A DNA stretch of 64,000 nt, from NCBI RefSeq assembly GCF_001695835.1, contig NZ_MBSO01000056.1, forward strand, positions 124,001-188,000. The letters are read 5' to 3'. The notes below the pieces were generated by a model that saw only the letters and a program-made list of their open reading frames with translations, was not told the origin of the DNA and ran no database searches. Both the position numbers and the translations under genes were made by a program. Of the stretch, positions 1-8,673 are shown piece after piece; position 1 is the stretch's first letter, and each line of letters starts with the position of its first letter. Origin of the DNA: Ensifer sp. LC11. GTDB taxonomy: Bacteria > Pseudomonadota > Alphaproteobacteria > Rhizobiales > Rhizobiaceae.

Positions 1-2
1 GC

Positions 3-815
3 GAGAGCGCGGAGGAAGCCGTGCTGACGCGCGGCATCGGCGCGATAGACTGGTGGGACCGTACACTTCCGGGCGCAGTCTCCCGCAGCGGCACGCTCGT
101 CATCGCTCCGCCGCGAGACGCGGCCGAACTCAAGCGCTTTGCCGCACGCACCTGCGGCTTCGAATGGCTTGACGCCGAGGCGATTGCGAAACTGGAGCCG
201 GCGCTCGCCGGACGCTTCCAGCAGGCGCTGTTCTTTCCGGGAGAGGCGCATCTCGACCCGCGTCGGGCGCTTGTCCTGCTGCGGCAAAAACTGGCCGAGC
301 GCGGCGTCAACTTCATTGGCGTGTCTGAGGACGACGGCGCACACGATCTGATCGCCGACTGCACCGGCGCGTCAAGCATCGACAGCATCAGCGGCCTGCG
401 CGGAGTGCGGGGCGAAATGCTCTATCTTCAGACCGGCGAGGTGGCGCTGTCGCGACCGGTCCGGTTCATCCATCCGCGCATCCCGCTCTACATAGTGCCG
501 CGCGGCAACGGTCTTTTCATGTGCGGCGCGACCATGATCGAAACGGCCGACGACGGACCGATTGCCGCCCGCTCGCTGATGGAGCTCTTGAACGCCGCCT
601 ATGCGCTGCATCCAGCCTTCGGCGAGGCGCGCCTCGTCGAAGCCGGAACCGGCGTCCGGCCCGCCTTTGCCGACAACCTGCCGCGCGTCACGCGCACCGG
701 AAACACGATCACGATCAACGGGCTCTACCGTCACGGCTTTCTGCTTTCGCCTGCCATGGCTGCGGAAGCGGCCGACCTTGCCCTCGCCAGCGACCTGAAG
801 GGAGATGCTGCATGA
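3..815 (+). CDS. thiO: Glycine oxidase ThiO, 3' part (partial)
   Basis: FAD-dependent amino acid oxidase that makes the iminoacetate used to build the thiamine thiazole ring. The reading frame is open to the left window edge, so the N-terminal FAD-binding dinucleotide motif lies outside; the GTG at 21 is internal. About 270 residues are visible, covering the substrate domain and the C-terminal part of the FAD domain, with the typical late segment GTGVRPAFADNLPR and the closing NGLYRHGFLLSPAMA. The stop overlaps the thiS start (ATGA), showing an operon thiO-thiS-thiG-thiE. In rhizobia thiC usually precedes thiO and carries a TPP riboswitch; neither is in view. Product call is firm from sequence and neighbours. 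Confidence 0.93.
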   Translation, partial: ESAEEAVLTRGIGAIDWWDRTLPGAVSRSGTLVIAPPRDAAELKRFAARTCGFEWLDAEAIAKLEPALAGRFQQALFFPGEAHLDPRRALVLLRQKLAERGVNFIGVSEDDGAHDLIADCTGASSIDSISGLRGVRGEMLYLQTGEVALSRPVRFIHPRIPLYIVPRGNGLFMCGATMIETADDGPIAARSLMELLNAAYALHPAFGEARLVEAGTGVRPAFADNLPRVTRTGNTITINGLYRHGFLLSPAMAAEAADLALASDLKGDAA

Positions 816-1009
816 AACTGACCGTCAACGGCGAGGACCATGATCTCGCTGTCACCACGCTTGCCGAGCTCTTGGCCGCGCTCGACTTTGAAGGGGATTG
901 GCTTGCCACCGCCATCAACGGCGAGCTGGTGCACCGAGCAGACCGGTCGGCACACCCGCTCAACGATCGCGATCGGATCGAGATCCTCTCGCCGATGAAG
1001 GGGGGTTGA
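812..1009 (+). CDS. thiS: Sulfur carrier protein ThiS
   Basis: Ubiquitin-like sulfur carrier of 65 residues, the usual family length. It ends in the diagnostic Gly-Gly (PMKGG), where ThiF adenylates the carboxylate and sulfur is loaded as thiocarboxylate. It begins with an ATG inside the thiO stop and ends 3 bases before thiG. ThiS hands sulfur to ThiG for thiazole formation. No ThiF is visible in the window. Confidence 0.95.
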   Translation: MKLTVNGEDHDLAVTTLAELLAALDFEGDWLATAINGELVHRADRSAHPLNDRDRIEILSPMKGG

Positions 1010-1012
1010 GAC

Positions 1013-1786
1013 ATGCTGACGCTTTATGGCCAGGAACTGCGCTCGCGCCTGCTTCTGGGGACCGCGCGCTACCCCTCCCCCGCCGTGCTCGAAGACGCCG
1101 TTCGATCCTCCGGCACCGAGATCGTCACGGTATCGCTTCGCCGCGAAACCGCCGGCGGCCGCCAGGGCGGCGCCTTTTTCGAACTGATCCGTGCGCTTGG
1201 CGTCAACGTGTTGCCGAACACTGCCGGCTGTCATTCGGCGTCGGAGGCGGTGCTGACGGCCAAAATGGCGCGCGAGGTTTTCGCCACCAACTGGATCAAG
1301 CTCGAAGTCATCGGCCACCACGACACATTGCAGCCCGACGTCTTCGCGCTGGTCGAGGCGGCGCGCATCCTCAGCGCGGAAGGTTTTGAGGTCTTTCCCT
1401 ATACGACCGACGATCTGGTCGTGGCCGAGCGCCTGGTCGAGGCGGGATGCAAGGTGTTGATGCCCTGGTGCGCGCCGATCGGCAGCGCCATGGGCCCGCA
1501 GAACGTCCCAGGCCTCAGAGCGATACGGGCGCAGTTCCCCGATATCCCACTGATCGTCGATGCCGGCATCGGTCGTCCTTCACATGCAACGACGGTGATG
1601 GAACTCGGTTTCGATGCGGTTCTGCTCAACACCGCCGTCGCCGGGGCGGTCAAGCCTGCCCTGATGGCCTCGGCCTTCGCACGCGCGGTCGAGGCCGGCC
1701 GCGAAGCATTCGAAGCCGGCATGCTCGAACCGCGCGATTTCGCCGTTCCCTCCACACCCGTCATCGGAAAGGCGGTATTTGCGTGA
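1013..1786 (+). CDS. thiG: Thiazole synthase ThiG
   Basis: TIM-barrel thiazole synthase of 257 residues, full length. It condenses deoxyxylulose 5-phosphate, iminoacetate from ThiO and sulfur from ThiS. The Schiff-base lysine is visible in NWIKLEVIG, and the phosphate-binding C-terminal part in [10 protein letters not shown] and LLNTAVAGA. It starts 3 bases after the thiS stop, and its own stop overlaps the GTG start of thiE. The substrate-supplying genes on both sides make the role clear. Confidence 0.96.
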   Translation: MLTLYGQELRSRLLLGTARYPSPAVLEDAVRSSGTEIVTVSLRRETAGGRQGGAFFELIRALGVNVLPNTAGCHSASEAVLTAKMAREVFATNWIKLEVIGHHDTLQPDVFALVEAARILSAEGFEVFPYTTDDLVVAERLVEAGCKVLMPWCAPIGSAMGPQNVPGLRAIRAQFPDIPLIVDAGIGRPSHATTVMELGFDAVLLNTAVAGAVKPALMASAFARAVEAGREAFEAGMLEPRDFAVPSTPVIGKAVFA

Positions 1787-2394
1787 AACTCGATCCCTTC
1801 TACCTCATCGTCGACAGCGCGGACTGGATCGAGCGGCTGGTGCCGCTCGGCGTCAAGCTGGTGCAACTTCGTATCAAGGACCGCCCGGAAGCGGAACTGC
1901 GCCGCGAGATCGGCGCGGCCAAGGCAGTTTGCGACCTGCATGGCTGCCAGCTCATCGTCAACGACTACTGGCGCCTTGCGATCGAGGAAGGCTGCGACTT
2001 CGTTCACCTCGGGCAGGAGGATCTTGCCGAGGCGGATCTTGTCGATATCCGGGCCGCCGGACTGAAGCTTGGCCTCAGCACCCACGATGAAACAGAGCTG
2101 GAGACAGCCCTTGCCGCCAACCCCGACTACGTCGCGCTCGGACCGATCTACCCGACGATCCTGAAGCAGATGAAATGGGCGCCCCAGGGATTGCCGCGTC
2201 TTGCCGCCTGGCGCAACCGCATCCAGCCCCTGCCGCTTGTCGCCATCGGCGGGCTCAACATCGAACGGATTGCCGGCGTCTTCGAGCATGGCGCCGACAG
2301 CGCCGCCGTCGTCACCGATATCACGCGGAATGCCGACCCGGAGGGCCGGACGCGGGAGTGGATCGCAAGGACGGCCCCCTGGCGGCAAAACTGA
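1783..2394 (+). CDS. thiE: Thiamine phosphate synthase ThiE
   Basis: Joins hydroxymethylpyrimidine pyrophosphate to thiazole phosphate to give thiamine phosphate. The protein has 203 residues starting at a GTG that overlaps the thiG stop by four bases; starts further upstream would only read through thiG in another frame. Visible motifs are [10 protein letters not shown] and LIVNDYW (pyrophosphate and Mg binding), [13 protein letters not shown], and [10 protein letters not shown] near the C-terminus for phosphate binding. It closes the thi operon; a long inverted repeat follows at 2402-2463. Confidence 0.92.
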   Translation: MKLDPFYLIVDSADWIERLVPLGVKLVQLRIKDRPEAELRREIGAAKAVCDLHGCQLIVNDYWRLAIEEGCDFVHLGQEDLAEADLVDIRAAGLKLGLSTHDETELETALAANPDYVALGPIYPTILKQMKWAPQGLPRLAAWRNRIQPLPLVAIGGLNIERIAGVFEHGADSAAVVTDITRNADPEGRTREWIARTAPWRQN

Positions 2395-2848
2395 ACGCAG
2401 GCCCACGGCTCGCCCTCAGGCGATCGCCAGCTCCGAAAGCCGGGCCTGGCCGCGAGCCGTGGGTGCTCCCAACGCGTTCAGGAAACGACGGCGTTGTTAC
2501 CTATGTCACGACGACGCAGCCGCTCGGCCAGCTCTGCGAAGACTTCCGTGCGCATCTTGCGCCGACGATGATCACCAAGGCCGCAGGGGGCGCTCGACGA
2601 GACAATCGCCCGTAATCTCGATTTTCGTTCAAGCCTGCGGCAGCGGACGGGCACCGGCGTCGAACCCGCGCCGGGCCGACAGCACGCCGGGGGCTGCGTC
2701 AATGTGCCTTAGCCATTGCAACCTCCAGTGCGTGAAGTGGGGGCGCGTCGGTAAGATTGGATTCAATCTTTTTGGGTAAGCTTCCGTTAGCTATTTCACA
2801 CCTGTCGGCCGGCGATTGCCGTCGACCTTGTTTTGCGTACGGGTGCCC
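2395..2848. other. Intergenic region after thiE with possible coding remnant
   Basis: About 450 bases between thiE and the lysozyme gene with no intact convincing gene. On the minus strand two short stretches in different frames look protein-like: roughly 2480-2580, containing KMRTEVFAELAERLRRRD, and roughly 2416-2490, containing RRFLNALGAPTARG and ending at a stop at 2416-2418. They could be one broken gene with a frameshift, but I do not recognise a family and the composition of high-GC DNA can imitate this. The promoter of the lysozyme gene should also lie here; no clear -35/-10 pair was found. Confidence 0.3.
2402..2463. repeat. Inverted repeat downstream of thiE, terminator-like
   Basis: An 11-base arm CCCACGGCTCG at 2402-2412 is matched by its exact reverse complement at 2453-2463. 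A smaller inner pair, CAGGC and GCCTG, lies within the 40-base loop. It begins 8 bases after the thiE stop. There is no T run, so it is either a Rho-assisted 3' end structure for the thi operon or a chance by-product of the possible coding remnant it overlaps. Confidence 0.45.
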
Positions 2849-3949
2849 ATGCGTCTTTCAGCTGCGACCGCGATCCTTTTTGCCGGCCTCATTGCGGGCT
2901 GCTCTTCCAGTTCGAGCCTGGACACCATCGCACCGCGGCCCTCCCGCGAAACGACCAGCTCCGTGGTGCTGTCGGCCGCACCGGTGCCCGCCGCCAATGT
3001 CGGTGCGAGGGTTGCGCCGGTAGCGCCGCCCCAGGACGTGCAGTCCGCACCGCCGCAGGAAATGCTCGCCTGGGCCGGCCCGGTTCCCGAGCCGGAAGCC
3101 TTCGCGCCCCAAGCCAATGCGACGACGACGATGGACACGCCCGTCCCTGGCGCGCGGCCGGTCGCCTTCGTGGCTCCGGCCAATCCGGTGACGCAGGCGA
3201 TGCCGCAAAGCACGCAGGCGATGCCGCAAGGCACACCGGCAATGCCGCAAGGGCGCTCGCAGATCTACGGTCACCGTTTCCGTGACGCCAAGCCGATCAA
3301 TTTCGGCCGCGCCAAGAATCCGCGCAAGATGGCAGTTCACGGCGTCGACGTGTCGCGCTGGCAGGGCGAGATCGACTGGCCGAAGCTGCGCACCCAGGGT
3401 GCGAACTTCGCCTTCATCAAGGCGACCGACGGCGGCGACCATCTCGACCCGATGTTCAGGAAGAACTGGCGCGCGGCCAAGGCGGCCGGCATGAGGCGCG
3501 GCGCCTACCACTTCTTCTACTGGTGCCGCACCGCCGGCGAACAGGCCGACTGGTTCATCCGCAACGTTCCGCGCGAACCGGGCGCCCTGCCGCCGGTCAT
3601 CGACGTCGAATACAACGGCGAATCGAGCTGCAAGCGCCGCCTGTCGCCCGAGCGCGTACGTGAAAAGATGCAGGTCTTCATGGACAAGCTCGAAGCGCAT
3701 TACGGCCAGCGTCCGATCATCTATACGGCACCGGATTTCTATAAGGACAACCTGCAGGGCGCGTTCCAGAAGTATCCGTTCTGGCTGCGCGCAGTTGCCC
3801 AGCATCCGTCCAAGGTCTACCCGAACCGCAAGTGGGTCTTCTGGCAGTATTCAGGCTCCGGTCTCTCGCATGGCGTCGACGGCAAGATCGACCTCAACGT
3901 CTTCCACGGCAGCGAAGCCGAGTGGCACAACTGGCTGGCGTCGCGCTGA
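2849..3949 (+). CDS. GH25 lysozyme-like lipoprotein
   Basis: Glycoside hydrolase family 25 (muramidase) domain at about residues 165-366, recognised by VHGVDVSRWQGEIDWPKL at the barrel start, FIKATDGG, GAYHFFYWC and the catalytic acid region PPVIDVEYN. I start at the ATG at 2849, which gives MRLSAATAILFAGLIAGCSSSSS: a lipoprotein signal peptide with lipobox LIAGC, so the protein should be anchored in an envelope membrane. A TTG at 2816 or GTG at 2843 would only lengthen the n-region. Residues 20-155 are Ala/Pro-rich, low complexity, with a degenerate threefold heptad TQAMPQS/TQAMPQG/TPAMPQG. A peptidoglycan-remodelling role is likely; the target is unknown. The next gene converges with only 15 bases between. 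Confidence 0.85.
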   Translation: MRLSAATAILFAGLIAGCSSSSSLDTIAPRPSRETTSSVVLSAAPVPAANVGARVAPVAPPQDVQSAPPQEMLAWAGPVPEPEAFAPQANATTTMDTPVPGARPVAFVAPANPVTQAMPQSTQAMPQGTPAMPQGRSQIYGHRFRDAKPINFGRAKNPRKMAVHGVDVSRWQGEIDWPKLRTQGANFAFIKATDGGDHLDPMFRKNWRAAKAAGMRRGAYHFFYWCRTAGEQADWFIRNVPREPGALPPVIDVEYNGESSCKRRLSPERVREKMQVFMDKLEAHYGQRPIIYTAPDFYKDNLQGAFQKYPFWLRAVAQHPSKVYPNRKWVFWQYSGSGLSHGVDGKIDLNVFHGSEAEWHNWLASR

Positions 3950-3964
3950 GGCCGCGACCGGCCC

Positions 3965-4972
3965 TCACCGACCCTCGTCACGGCTGAGAAAAAGGAGCGT
4001 GCCGCCAAGCTCGGAGACAACGATCTGCCTCCTGTCCCAGACGAGCACGGAAACCGGCCGCGTCAGCCCGTCGAGGACAATTTCGCGGCGGCCGGTCGCC
4101 TCGTCGAACCGCAGCAGCCGGCCGCTCTCCGGCCGAAATCCTTGCTGCTGATCGTAGAGGCCGTGTTCAAGGATGAGCAATCGGCCTTCCGGGTCGAAGG
4201 CAACGGCCACCGGCGCGTTCAAGCCCTCGACATCCGGCCGCGGCGCCGCGTCCTCCCCTTTCTCCGAAATTGAAACGACCTTTCCGGCACCCGCCAGGAA
4301 CGGAAAGCCGCCGAACAGGGTGACGACGAGGCGCCCATCCCGGAGCGCGATACCGGTCGGCACGGCGTCAACCTCGTAGCTGTCTTCGCCCTTGAACTCG
4401 GTTGGCGACAGCGTCTCCATCGCGGTCGCCTGTTGCCGCATGCGGCGGAAGCTCATAAGCGTCTGTTTGCGGCCATCGGCCCCAAGACGCTCCACGCTGT
4501 TTCGGGCAGAATCGACGACGTAATAGGCGTCGTCGGTCATGACGAGGTCGAACGGGTTCCAGAAATCGGCGCTGATGACGCGGCGCTCCCCGGCGCCATT
4601 GATGGCGACCAGCGCATGGTCATAGGGGCCCTCGTCAAAATTGGCCGGCGTCCACCCTTGAGCGACGATCAGGTCGTCACCGGCGCGCAGCACACGATAG
4701 GGGCCGGTCGGATCGCCGGTCACATCGAGGCCATGGGGAAAAGTTGGCCCGAACGCAACGAGTTCGCCACTCGGCATGCGCCGATAAAGCCGACCATTCA
4801 CGAGATCGGTGACGAGAAGAGCGTCGCCGTCACGTGAAAGCCCGGCGAAGGCGGCGCCCGGCACGCGCACCGTTTCGAGCCTGTAGTCTGGCGCGACCAA
4901 CGGCTCGGCGGCGGCGCCGACTGCCAGCAACAGAAAAGCCGTGGCGATCATCATTTGCCGGAATGCACGCAT
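3965..4972 (-). CDS. Exported ScyD/ScyE-like beta-propeller protein
   Basis: 335 residues with a clear signal peptide (MRAFRQMMIATAFLLLAVGAAAE). The rest consists of repeated short beta-strand units such as GDALLVTDLVNGRLYRR, DAYYVVDSARNSVERL, GRLLILEHGLYD and RQIVVSELGGTLLFL, as in SMP-30/NHL-type six-bladed propellers of the ScyD/ScyE group. It is the last gene of the sugar importer operon, and its start overlaps the end of the SUMF1-like gene by 22 bases, so the two are translationally coupled. It probably acts in the periplasm as a binding protein or lactonase-like enzyme; the substrate is unknown. Confidence 0.7.
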   Translation of the reverse strand: MRAFRQMMIATAFLLLAVGAAAEPLVAPDYRLETVRVPGAAFAGLSRDGDALLVTDLVNGRLYRRMPSGELVAFGPTFPHGLDVTGDPTGPYRVLRAGDDLIVAQGWTPANFDEGPYDHALVAINGAGERRVISADFWNPFDLVMTDDAYYVVDSARNSVERLGADGRKQTLMSFRRMRQQATAMETLSPTEFKGEDSYEVDAVPTGIALRDGRLVVTLFGGFPFLAGAGKVVSISEKGEDAAPRPDVEGLNAPVAVAFDPEGRLLILEHGLYDQQQGFRPESGRLLRFDEATGRREIVLDGLTRPVSVLVWDRRQIVVSELGGTLLFLSRDEGR

Positions 4973-5742
4973 CGGAAGCCGCCATTGGCAGAGAACCGGA
5001 AGTCAGGATCATAGGCCAAACGATAGGTTGTCGTAAGATGCACCGGATCGCTGTTCCAGGACCCGCCCCGCAACACGCGATACGGCTTGGCGCCTGTGAC
5101 TTCGGCCTTGGCCTCATAGGGCGCATAGAGGTCGCTGGTCCATTCCCAGACATTTCCGACCAGATTGAGTACCCCCTCACGACTGGCACCATCGGCGAAG
5201 GCCATGGCCGGCGCGGTCATCGCATAGCCGTCGCCGGCGTCGCCGGAGCAACAGGCCGTGGCACCCGCATTGACATGACGGTCCGTCGGCGCCGCGCCCC
5301 AGGGGAAAGCCTGACCCTTGGTTCCACGCGCCGCCCTCTCATATTGCTGCTCCGACGGAAGGGCGAGGCCGTAGTGGCGGCAAAAGGCGTCGGCATCCGC
5401 CCAGCTAACGCCGACGACAGGATGACCGTCCAAACCGAGAAGCGGATGGCCAGCATAGAAGGCCGAGCGATGACCCGTCGCGTCGACAAAGGCCCGATAT
5501 TGACGGTTGGTGATTTCGGTGCGGTTGATGGTGAACGCACGACCCTGCAACAATCGGCGCGGGCGTTCGTTGACCGGGCCGTCATCGCTGCCGAAGACGA
5601 AGGGTCCGGCGGGAATTTGGACCAGCGGGTTGCCGGAGATCGGCCCGCTATCGGCGGCGACCGCCTCGGCCGCAAGCGTGATCGCCAGGACGGTCACCAC
5701 CGCCCAAAGGTCAGAAGTCGACACGATGCTGCGTCTCACCAT
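4951..5742 (-). CDS. Exported SUMF1/FGE-sulfatase fold protein, canonical catalytic cysteine absent
   Basis: 263 residues with an N-terminal hydrophobic export segment (about 10-30). The formylglycine-generating-enzyme fold is plain: IPAGPFVFGSDDG, INRTEITNRQYRAFVDATG, PVVGVSWADADAFCRHYG, LPSEQQYERAARG, LNLVGNVWEWTSD, RVLRGGSWNSDP and closing GGFRC. Active FGEs carry a copper-binding Cys pair after RGGSW; here that place reads NSDPVH, with no cysteine, so sulfatase activation is unlikely and a binding or other enzymatic role is more probable. A CC pair in ACCSGDAG is elsewhere. It overlaps the upstream ATPase gene by 32 bases and the following propeller gene by 22, so it is part of the importer operon. 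Confidence 0.78.
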   Translation of the reverse strand: MVRRSIVSTSDLWAVVTVLAITLAAEAVAADSGPISGNPLVQIPAGPFVFGSDDGPVNERPRRLLQGRAFTINRTEITNRQYRAFVDATGHRSAFYAGHPLLGLDGHPVVGVSWADADAFCRHYGLALPSEQQYERAARGTKGQAFPWGAAPTDRHVNAGATACCSGDAGDGYAMTAPAMAFADGASREGVLNLVGNVWEWTSDLYAPYEAKAEVTGAKPYRVLRGGSWNSDPVHLTTTYRLAYDPDFRFSANGGFRCVHSGK

Positions 5743-6772
5743 CGAAGAGAAACAACCGCTCAGGAGAGACCTTGATGCCGATCGGCTGGTCGATCTGGCC
5801 GGCGAAATTCTTGTCGGCGCGCAGGGTCAGCAATTGAGCGCCGAGCCGGAGGCTCACCAGCGTGTTCTCACCGGTAAGTTCGACAGAATAGATCGGCGCA
5901 ACCAGATTGACATCAGGGTCCCCAGCGCCCGTCGCGTGTACATCTTCGGGGCGCACCCCGAGAACGGCGCGAGAAACGGTCGCCCGGCCGAGCCCGCCGG
6001 CCCGGAAGCCGGCATTTGTGAATACCCCGTCGTGCGCGTCCCCCGGGATCAGGTTCATCGGCGGAGAGCCGATGAACCCGGCGACAAAGAGCGTGCGCGG
6101 ATCGCTGTAGATTTCCCGCGGCGTTCCGAGCTGCTCGATCACGCCCTTGTTCATGACCGCGACGCGGTGGGCCAGTGTCATTGCCTCGATCTGGTCATGG
6201 GTCACGTAGATCGTCGTGATCTGCAGCTCGTGCTGGAGATGTTTCAGCTCCGCGCGCATTTGTGTGCGCAGCTTGGCGTCCAGATTGGAAAGCGGCTCGT
6301 CCATCAGAAACACGCGCGGCGTGCGCACAATCGCGCGGGCGAGCGCGACGCGCTGGCGCTGGCCGCCGGAGAGTTCTTTCGGCAAGCGAGAGAGCATGGT
6401 CTCGAGTTCCACCCGGCGGGCGACTTCGGCGATCCGACGCTTGCGTTCCTCCGTCGGCACTTTGCGGATCTTGAGCGGGTAGCCGATATTCTCCTCGACG
6501 GTGAGGTGCGGATAAAGCGCATAGGACTGGAAGACCATGGCCACATCGCGATATTTCGGCAGGACGCCATTGATGCGTTCCGCATCGATAAAGATGTCAC
6601 CCGATGTCGCCTCCTCGAGGCCCGCAACCATGCGCATCGTCGTCGTCTTGCCGCAGCCGGAGGGGCCAAGCAGCACGAGGAACTCCTTGTCCCGGACCTC
6701 GAGATTGAAATCGGTCACGGCGACGAATTCACCGAACTTCTTGGAGACATTGGTGAACGTGACGGACGCCAT
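5711..6772 (-). CDS. Sugar ABC transporter ATPase (MalK/UgpC type)
   Basis: 353 residues: nucleotide-binding domain with Walker A GPSGCGKTT, signature LSGGQRQR, Walker [15 protein letters not shown] and the switch histidine in YVTHDQ. A C-terminal regulatory TOBE/OB part of about 110 residues includes LGVRPEDVHATG. This length and architecture is the CUT1 (carbohydrate) class. It is fourth in an operon after the binding protein and two permeases, with 4 bases separating it from the permease stop. It powers import of a sugar or polyol whose identity the sequence does not give. Confidence 0.9.
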   Translation of the reverse strand: MASVTFTNVSKKFGEFVAVTDFNLEVRDKEFLVLLGPSGCGKTTTMRMVAGLEEATSGDIFIDAERINGVLPKYRDVAMVFQSYALYPHLTVEENIGYPLKIRKVPTEERKRRIAEVARRVELETMLSRLPKELSGGQRQRVALARAIVRTPRVFLMDEPLSNLDAKLRTQMRAELKHLQHELQITTIYVTHDQIEAMTLAHRVAVMNKGVIEQLGTPREIYSDPRTLFVAGFIGSPPMNLIPGDAHDGVFTNAGFRAGGLGRATVSRAVLGVRPEDVHATGAGDPDVNLVAPIYSVELTGENTLVSLRLGAQLLTLRADKNFAGQIDQPIGIKVSPERLFLFDGETQHRVDF

Positions 6773-6776
6773 GGCC

Positions 6777-7637
6777 TTACCCCTTCACCGCCCCCAGGGA
6801 CAGCCCGCGGACGAGATGCTTCTGAACGATGAACGCGAAAATGACGATCGGCACACAGGCCATGAAACCGGCAGCACTGATCTCTCCCCAATAGGTCTTG
6901 TATTGCGTCACCCGTCCGGCAATGCCGATCGGTAGCGTCTGCGACTGCTCGGTGAGCGTGATGATCAGGGAAAGCAGAAACTCGTTCCAGGAAATGATCA
7001 GACAGAAGATGGCGGTCGCTGCGAGCCCAGGCCGCGCGAGCGGCAGGGCGACATGCAGAAAGGCACCCCAGCGCGTATCGCCGTCGACGATCGCGGCCTC
7101 TTCCAGCTCGACGGGCAGGTCCTGGAAATAGCTCTTCATCATCCAGGTGGCAAACGGCAGGTTGAAGGCGGTGTAGGCGATGACGAGCGCCGACTTCGTG
7201 TTCAACATGTCGAGGGAGTTGAAGAACAGGTAGAGCGGGATGATGCTGACGATCGGCGGCATCATCCGCGTCGACAGGATCCAGAACGAGATCTGCTTGC
7301 GCCATTGCCAGGGATAGCTGAACCGCGCCAAGGCATAGCCAGCCATTGTGCCGAAGCCCACGGAAACGATTGTGGTTCCGACAGCCACGAGCAAGCTGTT
7401 CAAGGCGTAGCGCAGGAACGGCCGCTGGATGAACGCCTCGTCATAGTGCTTCAATGTCGGGTTCTGTGGCAGCCATTCGGGCGGCACGGCGAAGATGTCG
7501 ATGTCGAACTTGAACGAATTCGCTGCGATCCAATAGACGGGAAACAGCGTCAGGATCAGCGCGACGAGGATCGTCAGATAGGCAGACAGGCGGATCAGCG
7601 TTTCCCGGATGCGGCTGCGTGTTCTGATCGTCGCCAT
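6777..7637 (-). CDS. Sugar ABC transporter permease (MalG type)
   Basis: 286 residues with about six membrane segments; the first is LTILVALILTLFPVYWIAA. The EAA loop that docks on the ATPase is EEAAIVDGDTRWGAFLHVALPLARPGL. CUT1 inner-membrane subunit pairing with the MalF-type gene just upstream (7-base gap). The N-terminal half has the usual ANSFK segment after the first helix and the short periplasmic loop expected for MalG homologues. Confidence 0.9.
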   Translation of the reverse strand: MATIRTRSRIRETLIRLSAYLTILVALILTLFPVYWIAANSFKFDIDIFAVPPEWLPQNPTLKHYDEAFIQRPFLRYALNSLLVAVGTTIVSVGFGTMAGYALARFSYPWQWRKQISFWILSTRMMPPIVSIIPLYLFFNSLDMLNTKSALVIAYTAFNLPFATWMMKSYFQDLPVELEEAAIVDGDTRWGAFLHVALPLARPGLAATAIFCLIISWNEFLLSLIITLTEQSQTLPIGIAGRVTQYKTYWGEISAAGFMACVPIVIFAFIVQKHLVRGLSLGAVKG

Positions 7638-7644
7638 CGTCGCC

Positions 7645-8568
7645 TCACTCCGCCAGTCGCATGCGTTTCATGAACCAGGTGCTGAGAACGATCGTCACGA
7701 ACAGCACGAAGAGCGAGATCGCCGCGGCGTAGCCGGGGTCGGCGAAGCGGTAGGCGACCTGGTAGATGTACAGGCTCAAGACCTTGGTCCGGTCTGCCGG
7801 CCCTCCCCCCGTCAGGATGAAGACCAGATCGAAAAGGCGCAGCGCATCCATGACGCGCAAGAGCAGGGCAATGGCGATGACCGGTTTGAGGAAGGGCAGC
7901 GTCAGGTCCCAGAATTGCCGCCAGGACGAGGCGCCGTCGAGTGCTGCGGCCTCGTAGGGCTCGACCGGAAGGCTTGCCAGCCCCGCCAGCATCAAGAGGA
8001 AGATGAACGGCGTCCACTGCCAGACGTCGGCAACGATGATCGAAAACATCGCGAGGTTCACGTCGCCCGCCCATGCCTGCAATGGCAGGCCGAGACGGAA
8101 CATGATTTCGTTGAGCACGCCGAACTGTGGCTCGTAGATGATCTTCCAGGTGATCGCGACGGCGATCGGCGGCAGCATCATCGGGATCATCAGAACCGTC
8201 TTCAGAAAGGTCAGGCGCCGGATGAACCTGTCGAGCAGCAGCGCCAGGCCGAGTCCGAGCAGGAATTCGAACGTCACCGCCACGATCGTGAAAACCACGG
8301 TGTTGCGAAGCGCGACGTGAAACTGTGCATCGGTGAGCAGTCGGACGAAATTTCCGGGACCGACGAACTCCCAGGGAAGGTCGGGGTTCGGACTGATCCG
8401 GTGGACGGCCGCATAGAACATGTAGAGACTGGGGAAGATCGTCAGCGCCAGCAGGATGAGCATGGTCGGGGCGAGCATCAGGTAGCGCAGGTGACGTTCC
8501 GCCCAATGCTCCAGGCGACCGCCCGGTTGAAGCTCAGGGATCTGTGTGCCGCTTGCGGTCCTTGCCAT
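7645..8568 (-). CDS. Sugar ABC transporter permease (MalF type)
   Basis: 307 residues starting at MARTASGTQI; a GTG 18 bases upstream is possible, but the ATG at 8568 has AGGAGG at good spacing. Six membrane helices are predicted by eye, from YLMLAPTMLILLALTIFPSL to the last near AAISLFVLFVTIVLS. The EAA loop is YEAAALDGASSWRQFWDLTLPFLKPV. Together with the MalG-type partner and the MalK-type ATPase it forms a CUT1 importer. Confidence 0.9.
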   Translation of the reverse strand: MARTASGTQIPELQPGGRLEHWAERHLRYLMLAPTMLILLALTIFPSLYMFYAAVHRISPNPDLPWEFVGPGNFVRLLTDAQFHVALRNTVVFTIVAVTFEFLLGLGLALLLDRFIRRLTFLKTVLMIPMMLPPIAVAITWKIIYEPQFGVLNEIMFRLGLPLQAWAGDVNLAMFSIIVADVWQWTPFIFLLMLAGLASLPVEPYEAAALDGASSWRQFWDLTLPFLKPVIAIALLLRVMDALRLFDLVFILTGGGPADRTKVLSLYIYQVAYRFADPGYAAAISLFVLFVTIVLSTWFMKRMRLAE

Positions 8569-8673
8569 TCCCGAGATCCTCCTCACCCGAAGCGCGAGAC
8601 CGCCGGATTGCCACGTCCCACCGATGGCGGCTGATGCGAACGGGGCCGAGCCACGTCCGCACCAGACCAGCGA

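Noticed and set aside
1447-1782. Upstream extension of the thiE frame
   Set aside because: Lies inside thiG in another frame; family homology begins at the GTG at 1783.
2478-2702. Intact 74-residue minus-strand gene after thiE
   Set aside because: N-terminal half is Arg/Pro/Ser shadow-like, and only the end looks protein-like; listed as possible remnant instead.
4951-5742. Active formylglycine-generating enzyme
   Set aside because: The cysteine pair expected after RGGSW is missing and no sulfatase gene is nearby, so only the fold is called.
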